From contig NC_090697.1 in NCBI RefSeq assembly GCF_040954835.1, positions 11,772,001 to 11,836,000 on the forward strand: a stretch of DNA of 64,000 bases. Reading direction: 5' to 3'. Each line of letters begins with the position of its first letter. Within the stretch, counting starts at the first letter, position 1. A program made the position numbers and the translations under genes. This DNA is from Lepisosteus oculatus. Its lineage: Eukaryota > Chordata > Actinopteri > Semionotiformes > Lepisosteidae. This document shows, piece after piece, positions 45,276 to 56,600 of this stretch. The notes under the pieces were generated by a model that made no database searches, was not told the DNA's origin, and saw only the letters and a program-made list of their open reading frames with translations.

Positions 45276-46420
45276 GATGTGCAGCCCGGCCTCTTCATGC
45301 GTGTCACTTTTAATATGTGAACTCATTTTAATAAAAAAGAGTCTCGAAATCTGTGACCTTATTTCTGCTCAAAGAAGACCAGATGGAAATGCACTGGTTA
45401 CAGGTTTTAGGGTCGCCCGACGAGCAGGACTGCAGTACCAGACCTTACTAGACATACTAAAACTGGATACCTTATGGGTGCGTTGTGCGTACTGTACATC
45501 GATGTTGTCTTGTGAACTTTCTGGACGGGTACTGTGACCAAGAAATGTTGCTTGAATGGAGATGATTCATCGGCAGGAATTTAAAAATACCACCACCATG
45601 CGTACGTTGCAGCGTGCGGTGAGTTTTCGAAGATAATCTATAAAACAATCTTAACGTGTCACCTGCACGCCGTTTTAGAATAGCACACGGTGCGCTTTGC
45701 GTGCTTTATACGGTATTATAAAATAACCAAAAAATGTCCCTGAATTTACCCGTAGTCCACACACACAACTCCATTTCCCGACCTTGTTTCGCGAAAGGGA
45801 ATAGGGCCTGGGTTCAATCTGAGTGATTATTAAACACACACTCTTTATCCATGTCCGTCTTAGACTTTGATCTGTTTCTAAACGTTTTTTTTATATATGT
45901 TTAAAATTCGCTTTATGCAAAACAAGATGATCGGAACCTATGAGATAAATCAAATGCAGGACAGAACCACAATGTATTATCAGATTTGGCAGTGGAGAAC
46001 TGTGTGAGATGCAAAGGAACAAGAAGGTAATTATTACACGCTGAAGTGTGTGGGAATTAATATCAAATATTGAAAATGTCAAGATACCATGAGGCTACTC
46101 TTGAAAACGACATTCCCTATCTCGGAAAGCAGCCTGACTGTACCTTCATTCTCAAGAACACCGTCTCCTTCAAAACAACCCTGATTTAGAATAGATGTTT
46201 TGAAACACGACAAGCTTTGGATTCTGCATGTTTGATATTGTTGGAGAAAACTAGCTTTGTTTTCAAATAAAGCATTGTAGGACACATATTTAGTTTTTTT
46301 TTTACTTATAAGTTGTGAAATACGAATTTATCCGGTTGAATAATGGGCTCTACCCAACACTGTATTAATAAATGAACCTTTTGAGTGGAAAGCACACTAA
46401 ATTGTTGATTTTAATTGTAC
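45276..46420. other. Intergenic sequence, nothing recognised
   Basis: AT-rich, without supported exons or repeat families. Confidence 0.45.
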
Positions 46421-46429
46421 ACCGCCAGA

Positions 46430-46720
46430 TTCTCTTCCACGACACACGTGTCGGCGCGCTTTGCTGGGGATGCTGCCGATACCTGTGCAGCTGGGCCTAT
46501 TCACTCACAGCCCATTCACCTGCGCGTATCGGGCCTGAAGTGTTTCGGCCATCGAAACCCAGGGGACCCCCAGCCGCCTCGCGCTTTCTCCGGGGTCGGC
46601 AGCCTCACAGCTGCAGATGAGGCGCGAACGAGGGCATTTCAATTCAAACTATCAGGCGTCTTAAACCACCCCCTCGGGGTAACTGTGGCCATCCCAACCT
46701 AAGGGGATAACGAGCTGTAT
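46430..46720. other. GC-rich patch between GRHL1 and TAF1B
   Basis: About 290 bp of CpG-rich DNA in an AT-rich setting, with an E-box CACGTG at about 46445. Open in more than one frame, with no family similarity. It may be regulatory. Confidence 0.3.
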
Positions 46721-47440
46721 TAGGAGTCGTTTTTACTTTAAACGATGTAATACAATGTATCCCCCCCCCTTCTTCGACACCAAAGACGATCAAGTAAGGT
46801 TCTTTCAAGGGAAAAAAAAACACGCTAGTTTTTGAACGTTTGATCCTAGATTTATTGATTTAGCTCTGCCTTCGCGTTCTCCGTTTTTACTTTTTAGTCA
46901 AAGACGACCTCCACCGTAAACAATCAAAAAATCAAAGGGAGAAACGGTACAGCAGAGGAAGACAAAATTCTCCGTTGATAAAGAAAGAATCGAAAATCGA
47001 AAGAATCGAGTTCGCAAAAATATAATTTTCTTTTTAATACTGAAAATATTTAAAACACGTGAAACAAAAAGCTAACATTCTCAGTTTCGTTGTTTAAATA
47101 ATAAAACTTTTGAGGTTTACAAAGCACAGGCTGCCTAGGTTCTAGTTTGGTTGTATTTTGCACCTACACGCCTGTTAACACCTGCTACTATGGTAGGTGT
47201 TTGAATAATAAGACATTTGCATTTATATAGCGCTTTTCATCCCAAAGCGCTTTACATATGGGAGGCGCTGCAGTAACTGCAGTGCGTGACATGCGGCAGC
47301 TTTTAAATATGCCGAATTGATATTTGTTTTTTAAACAAGGAGGAAAACCATAATTTAGCATAATCAGACTTAATAATGCACCTAATCACCCCGTTTACTC
47401 TGGTGGTTAGATAAAAAGAATAAGCTCTGCTACTAGTTCA
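46721..47440. other. Intergenic sequence with a small repeat tail
   Basis: ATTTATATAGCGCTTTTCAT followed by CAAAGCGCTTTACATATGGG at 47221-47265 resembles the tail of common fish SINEs. Otherwise nothing was recognised. Confidence 0.4.
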
Positions 47441-47443
47441 GGC

Positions 47444-47545
47444 GACACCTGAAGAAGGCTCCACGGCCGAAACGTTGTGTTTTTTCTTATCATTTCAGCA
47501 TGGGTTAAATCTATGACTTGTTTCTCTGCAGCCCTGCTATTATTC
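47444..47545 (+). mobile_element. Penelope-like 3' end with intact hammerhead-like motif
   Basis: GACAC (47444-47448), CTGAAGA (47449-47455), stem II GGC/GCC (47457-47459 with 47466-47468), GAA (47469-47471), AC/GT stem III (47472-47475), T at 47476, and GTGTT (47477-47481) pairing with GACAC. The element tail TTTCAGCATGGGTTAAATC and CTGCAGCC follows. Confidence 0.75.
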
Positions 47546-48100
47546 ACCCTGTTCTAAACCGAAGAAATAGAACATTTTAAATACTAACACAACCCATTTG
47601 ACCTTCAACACAAGCAGTGTATAATACACGCAACAATAAAAATAATGCTGGAGAGGGGAAAAAAACGTTTAACCTCTTGGTTCTATATAGCCAGCGATTA
47701 AATTGTAATTGGCATTGTAACACATTGTTTCGTGTCCACAATAAGACCAGAGTAGACCTCAATGGATACCGTATAACGACCACAAATGTGTTAATTAAAC
47801 GGTATTGTAATGTGCTCAAGATCGCACGTTCAGATGTTCTCGCTGGGAAACCGCTTTCAATTTAATGTTTTCCACAATTTCAGAAGAAGACGGAGGCAAA
47901 AGTGTATTTTAGACGGCACAGGACGTTGTGGACGTCTTCTTCTTCAATGCAATGCAATTCTTCAATTCAATGCAAACTCTCGCCAGCTATGGTGTGCAAA
48001 GGTCCCACTGCGGTGATCAAAATAGTATGTCATGACCTACAGAAAAGCAGAAGTCTACCTACTGCCGTTTTGGACCCACGTTAAGATACAAGATAATAAA
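47546..48100. other. Intergenic sequence, nothing recognised
   Basis: No exon or repeat family seen. Confidence 0.4.
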
Positions 48101-48101
48101 T

Positions 48102-48370
48102 CGGGCAGAGCAGTGGCTCTGTGGCTCAGGATCTGTGCCTGTGGCTGGAAGGTTGCCGGCTCAAATCCTGCGGCTAGCAGGGGAATCCTACTCTGTTAGG
48201 CCCCTGAGCAAGGCCCTTCACCCCAACTGCTCCAGGGGCACCGTATAAATGGCTGACCCTGTGCTCTGACCCCCTGCTTTTCTCTGTCTCATGGAGTGCA
48301 AGTTGGGGCATGGGAAAAGATGAATTCCTAATACAAATTGTATAGGGCTAATAAAGTGATCTTATCTTAA
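48102..48370 (+). repeat. tRNA-derived SINE, family A
   Basis: GGCAGAGCAGTGGCTCTGTG head, B-box GGCTCAAATCC (one change), GCAAGGCCCTTCACCCC, and a tail AATAAAGTGATCTTATCTTA. Confidence 0.88.
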
Positions 48371-49960
48371 AAACAATCCAACAGGATGGGCTTGCCTTTC
48401 TCACATTTTTTTTACAGATTAGGACAATAGGTTCTGGGTCTTTAAACTCTGGGATAAAATAGGTTTAGCCGTAATTATAAAAAAATCTATAGTTTTGGTA
48501 GAGCAGAGTTAATGGTAATCTCTCCTCAGTTATAGTGAAATAGGTTTTAGCAGACAGGCTAGATGGGCCAGCAGTCTTCTTTTATTTATAACATTTCTTC
48601 TGTTCTCCAACAATGCACCACGGCCTTTTCCACATTTCGTCTTCGGCTAGGTTCATTTCAAACGGGACCTTGTTAGGAATCAGAAATCCTAGTCTGGGTT
48701 CTTCTCAACACAGTTGTTAAAGATTCGACTTTTCTTTCAATATTTAATAATTACAATGAAATAAATTGACAGATTTAACACCCCCCTCAATTAAATCAAA
48801 CTAGGCCCTTACTGAACCGACAGTCTGCGCTTGGCTCAATAGACACGAACACGACCGGTGGTTTCTAACGGTCCCAAACAGGTCTGGCAAACAGAAGCCT
48901 TTTTGTGAGACTGACGGGCAAGACGGCATTAGTCCAGCTACCAATTCTGCAGTAGCCTCGGGTTTCAGTAGGGGCAGTCACAACCCTGGCCTTTGCTACT
49001 ACAAGCCCTCTTCTGGTAGTGCCCTGGGCACAGCCCAACTGGGACAGTGCCTTCCAGAGGTCTACAGCCACATCCCCCGAGCAGAAAGAGGATCTCACTG
49101 AACGATGGTGTTATGATGGATAATGAAATCCCTTATGGGTTTCTGAAACCGTGAACTTCCTTTTTTCTAAATACATGTTTGGGAGAATGCCGCTCTTGTT
49201 AATAATCACTAAAGCAAAACCAGAAACCACATCATCTGCGCCTTTCATCGGCAGGTTCCTACTGATCTCCGGTGACCGCGCTGACAACAGACCGATATAA
49301 CTTCCCTCTTGCAAGCTCCTTAGGCCTGCGATTCCGTTGTGCCTACGGCACGTTTCAGTACACGAAGATCAGGGCGGCCCACCCACTCAGCACCCGCAGT
49401 GGCTGACGGAGCTGGTGGAAAACCGGACACCTGTAAAAGGGGCCAATTTCATTCGGGTCACGCCTCAAAAAAGCATCGCCCTTTCTGCTGCTCAAGGAAC
49501 CCCTGATGGAAACTGGGGAAGAGAACGGTCAAACTGGAGAGCGGCGAAACCAATGCAGTAACTTTCATCCGGAGTCATAAGTAACATCAGACTCCACATT
49601 TTATTCTGCGTCAGCACTGCGCCTGCTCATTCACACATGCGTCTCAGCTTTTCAGTGGATAAACCCAACACGCGTAAACCGATCTTCCACAAATACATGA
49701 TGCCTCATTGGACTGGAAGGTCCATTCAGTCAAAAACTAAGAAGATAAGAATCATATCATGTAATGATGAAACACATGCTTGGGCAGAGAGCCTACAAAC
49801 CAATACAGTTACGGAACAAACAATTTCCTGTCCTTCAAAATGTTCAGCGCAGACTGTCCCTCCCTCATTCTTCATTGGCTGCACCTGGAAATTAATCTGT
49901 ATTTTGAACCAGAGGAGGAAATCAATGATTTATTTGCAGCTTATAAAAATATCAGGGCTG
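48371..49960. other. Intergenic sequence, nothing firmly recognised
   Basis: A short family C-like piece (GACAGGCTAGATGGGCCAGC) at about 48553. No exon supported. Confidence 0.4.
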
Positions 49961-50175
49961 TAGAGTGGCACAGGGGTTAGCAATGCGGCCTCGCGGCACT
50001 GGTGCCCTGGGTTCAATTACAGACCTGGGGTGCTGTCTGTGTGGAGTTTGCATGTTCTCCCCAGGTTTGTGAGGGTTTCCTCCCACTGTCCAAAGACATA
50101 CTGGTGGTATAATTGGCTTCTGAGAAAACTGGCCCTGGTCGGAGTGTGTGCGAGTGTGTGTGAGTCTGTGTGAGG
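49961..50175 (+). repeat. SINE-like repeat, family B, truncated
   Basis: GAGTGGCACAGGGGTTAGCA, GGGTTCAATTACAGACCTGG, GTGGAGTTTGCATGTTCTCC and GTCCAAAGACATACTGG; it ends in GT-rich sequence just beyond the TAF1B 3' end. Confidence 0.8.
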
Positions 50176-50227
50176 GGTTAATTACAATAACAAGGGTCCA
50201 GTCAGTAACATCTTGTTCAAAAGCATT

Positions 50228-50413
50228 TAATTTCAAAAGTCAATTTTCATCTATTCACACATATAAAACAACTGCATACAATCCACAGTATTTTATACAA
50301 CTCAATTAGTCCCATTTTCTGAGCTTCCAAAAAACAACAAAATCTCAAGCACTGAAGTTCAGGTAAAACAACTTTAAAGTTGCGTGGAATTATAACAGTA
50401 CCGTTCGTGGTTT
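50228..50413 (-). other. TAF1B: Probable TAF1B 3' UTR
   Basis: Short AT-rich stretch after the TAF1B stop. A variant polyadenylation signal ATTAAA appears in reverse as TTTAAT at about 50228-50233, next to the family B SINE. Confidence 0.35.
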
Positions 50414-50615
50414 TTACAAGGTATATACTTTCTTCGCCCGGTGTCTTCTAGTCTTTCGTGGGAGATGTTTTTTCAGTAACCTGCTTTCGACCTCACACAC
50501 CTCTGTGTGGATTGTAGCCACATCCACCTTCAGCAGGAAGGAGAAGAGACTGAGAACAAACAGGTAGCTTCTGGGCAAAACGGGCTCTTCCATCTCAAAA
50601 TGAAGACCACATTTT
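50414..50615 (-). CDS. TAF1B: TAF1B last exon
   Basis: Acceptor TTTCAG at 50616. Encodes KCGLHFEMEEPVLPRSYLFV to KKVYTL, stop TAA at 50414-50416. The leading A completes Gln after CCC CA of the previous exon. Confidence 0.85.
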
Positions 50616-53600
50616 CTGAAAGAAAAACCCAAAACAGACAGAGTAATTTCACATAAAGCAAGAAAGAATTTAGATAATGAATCAAGAGAGACACCTCACT
50701 GATACATTTATTAAGTACTACATTTGTTGCTGTTTTTTTATATAAAGGTAAGTTTAAGAACAAAGAAATCTAAGAGATTCACATTTTCAGTTGTTAAGCA
50801 CTTTAGAAGCAGCTACACAACAATCAATAACAAAAATAAAGTTTCACCACTCTGGCGCATCAAAGTCAGAAGACTGATCTTTTTAACTGTAACGTCTGCA
50901 TCGGGCTGCGTGGTTCAGGTGTCCTACAGGACAAACTGTCCCCATGCTGGAGGAGCTGCTCAGCTGGACTGAGTCTATATTCTCCCCTGGGATCGCAATC
51001 TTCCACAGGGCACTTCGGAACAGGAAAGATCGAGAGTGGGAAAGAAGGACTACCCGAGCTGAGCTTAGAAGACACTAACAGACGAATTTGGTTTTTAGGT
51101 ATTGACATCCTTTAGAAAGAGTTCCAGTTCCATTTTCCCATTCCGTACACTCCTTTGACTTGTTTGTTTTACTTCCCAAAGGACCTGTAACTGTAATACC
51201 GGGATCTTTGTTTATGTGTAAACTCAGTCGTAGGACAGTGCCTGGTTTTAAAAGGTTAGGGGATCAGAACCTCTTATCCTCTGACAAACACTAATCCAGT
51301 GTCTGCTCACCCAAACCAACATCTTAGAATATAAAGGACCAAATTATACTCTCATTTATTAAAGACCACAACACTTGTACCGAGCTGAAGGATGAACCAT
51401 AGCTTATCTATCATACAATACCGAGGCTTCTGTCTTCATCCAGATAGGTTTTTGTGCAAAATCTAGAACAAAACTGTTCAATTCAATTTGTATTGGACTT
51501 ATACGGTTAACTGACAACTATGACTTATACGGATGACTGACATTTTGCTTGCAAAATGTTTTCACCACACAAAAAAAGAGACGTAACAGTTTGTTTTGTG
51601 AATTACTGTCATAATCAACTTACAAACTGCATTTATTGCTTAAATATGGGGTTAACAAAACTTATGCATCAATGTTCTTTATAAGTAGAGTTTTGCTATT
51701 AAGATCCAACCACATGTACTCTCTAGCATACTGTATACACAAAAGAAAGAAGCTCAGAAAGAAAAGGCTGACAAAAAACTGCCAGCCTATTACAACTTGC
51801 TCAGAGCAAATTAGCTCAACCAACACCCAACATGCACATCCAACACACAAGCAGGAACACAAGTGTATACATACACACCTACAAGCCCAGAGTGCCTGGA
51901 GCACTGATAGTCATCTTAAACCTGTGTTTTAGTGGAGGGGGATCTCTTGGCAGTTAGAGACCTTTTTTAAACCTTTCTGTCCAAGAGGTATGTTGCAATA
52001 AAAAGACTGCCATCAAGTGAAGAGTGTGGTTTTTCAGAAACCGTATGCTCTGAGCACACGCAAACAGATTCAAGAAACACCCAGCTAAAACAGTCGCCTG
52101 CTTCAGCGGCATGTCCTTCTGGAGAGCGGAGGCACCGACACGATCGCTCGAACCAGATGGCCCGAGAAGAGTTGCAATGATCAACCCTTTTCCCTCTCGG
52201 CATCGTCCACAGCTCAGTTAATACAACACGGTGTCTTACTGGCCTCAGACGTCCCACACACAAAGCCACAGCTGATCCCCGAGACGTCTCTATTCTCTCT
52301 GCAGGCAGACAGGATTCACCCCACACACGCTCACTCCTGACAAGAGCTTTCCATGCGTCAAGGTGTCTCTCTACTGCACGCATCCAGCTTGAGCTGTGGG
52401 CGGAATGAGGGATTCTCCGGGGACACTGGGTTGTGCCAGGAGAATCCCTCATTCCGCCCACAGCTCGATGCGTCTCATCCATCCAGCTCTACGCCTTACA
52501 CCTCTTGTGCGTGCCTCACCCACGAAACTGTCTCACAAACAGGGTCATTTCACTCTCTGGACATTTGAGGGTCTCAAACCCTGTTCCTGAAGGGCGGCCT
52601 TGTGTCCACCTTGAGCAGTTGATTAAACATTTATAAACCTAATTACTTTATTAAGTCATTAAGTCATATTTTTTTCTTATTCTCTTTTACAGTTGTTTAC
52701 ACAGGACGTTCACTTCATTAAAGGTAGATACCTAGAAATCACCGTGTAGACTGGTTAGGAGTATTACAATTAAGTAAACGAATTAAATAATGAGAGATTG
52801 TGGTTGGAATGAAAACCACAAGACATCAGGCCCTCTAGAAATGGCCATATCCCCCCTGCTATATCTCTTCTCCTTCTCATGAATGATATAAAGAGAGGTC
52901 CCATTAACCAAAAGGTATCGTCCAAGCGATCCAATCAACCTACAATGTCTCAGTTCCTAATAACCTGTTTCTATAGCTCTTACACTCCATTTTTCTTTTT
53001 TTCAAACAATGTTAATTGTTTTATTAAGGTACAATAATTTTGTACCTTATAATAACAATTTATTATTATTATTATCATTCAATAATTTAAATATAACAAC
53101 AATAATAAAACAATAAGATAATAATTGCACCACCCCGAATATACTTACCCCCCACCCCTAATCCCAGAGAAAGAAAGGATTTAACATGATCAAATAATCA
53201 AATGTTTTGTAAAATTATTTCTTTAAAGGACAAGAGAAAAAGCACGAACAAACTGAAATAATTACAAGATGATGTACAGCACACTCTAGTTGTAGTGTTC
53301 CTAATATTCAGACTACTAATATAACTTCCTATCTGACACCTGAAGAAGGCTGAGCAGCCGAAACGTTGCGTTTTCGCTCTTCTCTTTTCAGCATGGAATA
53401 AACCTATTACTTGTTCCTTTGTAGACCACACATGCTACCAACCTGAACGACTTCCTATCTGCTCTTACTGTCAACGTAAGGTACACACACAGTACCTCAC
53501 ATTACTGCTCTGCATCCACACTGTCTCTACACTGGCCGAACTCTTGCCACATCATTTCATGTGTGCGACATGCACAGTATTACTCATCCAGCTTGTGCTC

Positions 53601-56600
53601 ATTTTATTCATTTATTTTGACCAAAATGTATATGCTTGAATTTTTTTTTGTAGCTACATCTAAAGCATAATCTCTGTATTTTCAGTCCCACTTGATAAAG
53701 GTTTCCACTAAACAACCTAAGAACAATTACACACGGTACTGAAGGAATTTTCTTTTCAATCGACAAACATCCGCATTTATACAGATCATCAGCTGCATTG
53801 GCATTTTGCCTAACAGTTAAAAATGTCCTATAGTGTGGGATTACGGACTGTCTGGAGTGTCTGTTTGCCTTTCCTGATCCAGGCGTTTTGTGAGGGAAAA
53901 GTTTTTTTCCTCTCCAGGAGATGTGGCCGTTAGTTTACCTGCGTGCACCACACTTTAAGTACACAAACACCACCAGGATGCCATGAAAATGAGATGCAAA
54001 TAAAAGCCTCTTTTTTCCTCAGACGGCAGTAGTGCTTGTTAGCTATGACTAAAGTATGCTCAAGCTTTAAAAATAAAACATGTTCAAAGCTGTCTTGGGC
54101 TTTGTATATACTTTAGGCAACTGAAGGCAGGGGTGCTGTGTTGTTTCTGGCTTTTATTCCAGCTCAACCCTTTGCTGAAACTAAATATACGTTTCTATGC
54201 CAATTTCTTAAATTATAAATCGCCTATGAGGTGTGAGATTTTGACCTCCGAAATATTAATGAACTGTAAACCAATTCAAATGCATTGGACTAATTAAGGG
54301 CAGGAAAAAGACCCCAACACGTTTGTGGCCTCCAGTCCCAGGACTGGGAACCCCTGTTCGAGGTGAACGGTTCAGTTACACCCCGATCTCCATCCAAACT
54401 TCACCAGTAGCACGCTGCTCCCAGACGTTAATGCTCACTGTTGAATTACAGTTGAATTAAAACACTCCTGTATAAACAGATGGTATAAATCACCATTCGA
54501 AGAAAACACTTGATGCCAATTATGTCCTCTATACTCTACATTGGTTTGTTATTATGAATTTGAAACATATTTTACGTGACAACAAGAGAAGAAATCCACC
54601 CATTGCAGGCCCTAAAATCGATTCCAGAGAGGATTTCTATCACGGAAGGTTCTCTAACAGCAGGTTAGGCATATTCACTGTATGCGTTTCTGAATTAATT
54701 TTAATTAATTTTAAGAAAAAGCAGTTATATGTGTGTCAATCTTAACTGCACTGTGCCCATTGCTTCACTTAACATTTATATTTTAAAAATGGATACATGC
54801 AGGTGATCTAATACTGCTTTCCTCCCTAACCTATTTTAAACACTGCTTTGCTATCAATATCCCTTATTTAGTTTCTCAGTTTTACAGCAGGGAAACAGGG
54901 ATTTTCTTAAGAAAACATTTTTTTCCCCCTCAAAACAGGTCACTTCACTGCAGAACTAGAGCAAAGCAATTTCTGGTTTAAAATGTGATATGGGATTTGA
55001 ACTATGAGCACGTTTACTTAAAAAAAAAAGAATCCCACAGCTGTAAAATAATGACCCATTCTCCTCTGTTACGAAACTAAGCAATTCCAGCTGGCAGGAA
55101 TGTATAAAAATACCTGAGGGTGGATTTGTCACCTCCCGCAACACCAAAGCTAAAAAAAAAAAAAGCTGCTTGATTTTTTTTCATTCTTATTGTTAACATT
55201 TCAGCTCAACCACATTGGCCCTTCCAGAGATTAAAGTCTAACATTTCTTTTAATGCTATTTGTAAAATTGTTATTTAAGTTTCAGGTGGATTTTTTTTTT
55301 ATAGAACGTATACAGGTTACCATCAAAAGTTTCAGACACCTGTACTGTTAGATGGTTCGATAATTTGCAATGCATAAATATACCTATTTATGATGTTTAG
55401 AAAAGACATGGCGTTTTGTGTTGATGTGACCAGGCAGGTCTTGAACCGGCCAAGGTTCGGTATTCTCAGCCTGCATGATCATGCACATTTAGGGTAAGGC
55501 ATACCCAGCCCTCAACTCTCCTGCGAGGGTTTAAGTAGTGAGCCAAGCTGATTTACAAACGGCAATTACACATTTAAAACGTGAGGTTCTTTATTCTTTG
55601 CCCTTGTGCATATCCCGGCTGTGCAGGGGCTAGATCGCACCAATAAGTCAACAGGCTTTGAGCTGGCCGCGCCTCATGACTCCCAGTCTAATGTCACAAG
55701 ATCACGTATCACCGACCCACAAGACGGATCAGCATGATGTATCGTTTACATTTCGACCTAGATGAGAACCTCATGACACCCCCTGAGCAACGTGTGAGGG
55801 GCGCAGTGATACAGTACATTCAGTCTTCTCTGCGACCAATGAAACAGAGACAGTGAGGCTCTGGGTGCAGAGCAGCCCAATAGGCCCCTTGGTACAGTGG
55901 GTTGGTCAACAGGGCTCTATCCAGCAGATCCGGGGTTCCAATTCCCTAAAGGTCCCTCCTGAAAGGCCCGCTTGCTGCAGAGCCCCTGCTAGACAAACGG
56001 TGGGCACAGTGTTCATAGCCCTGCGCAGGAGAAAGAACGGAGAGGGTATCTGTTCCAGGAAAACACCACCGCCACTCCAGGGGAGGCGGTCCACCACAAA
56101 AAGTACAATAAAAGCGTGCGTGCAGAGTCCGAGATGAAGACCTTGGGCCACGAGGACCTACGAGGTGTTCAAAATTGGAGGCACCAACGTCAGGCAGGAA
56201 CACTCCAGTTGAAATCGGAGACTTTTTAAACATCTGCTAAATATAATTGAGGCTAGGATATGTATGTACTGGGTTATTGGTAGGAAACATAACTCCAAAG
56301 CATGTTTTACTTTATGGCGTTCATCGTCATTATTATGTAGAAACATCCATCCATTTTCTAAGCTACTTGGTCTAAAACAACGGTGCGGGGCGCCTGGTGC
56401 CTATCCCAGCAAGCAACGGGAGAAAAGCAGGGTGCACCTTGGACAGGACGCCAGTCCACCGCAGGGCAAACAGACACAAACATGCTTTTGTGTGCCACCG
56501 CAGGGCAAACAGTGAAACATGCTTTGGAGTTATGTTACCTACCAATAACCCAGTACATACATATCCTAGCCTCAATTATGCACACACTCACTCCAGGGCC

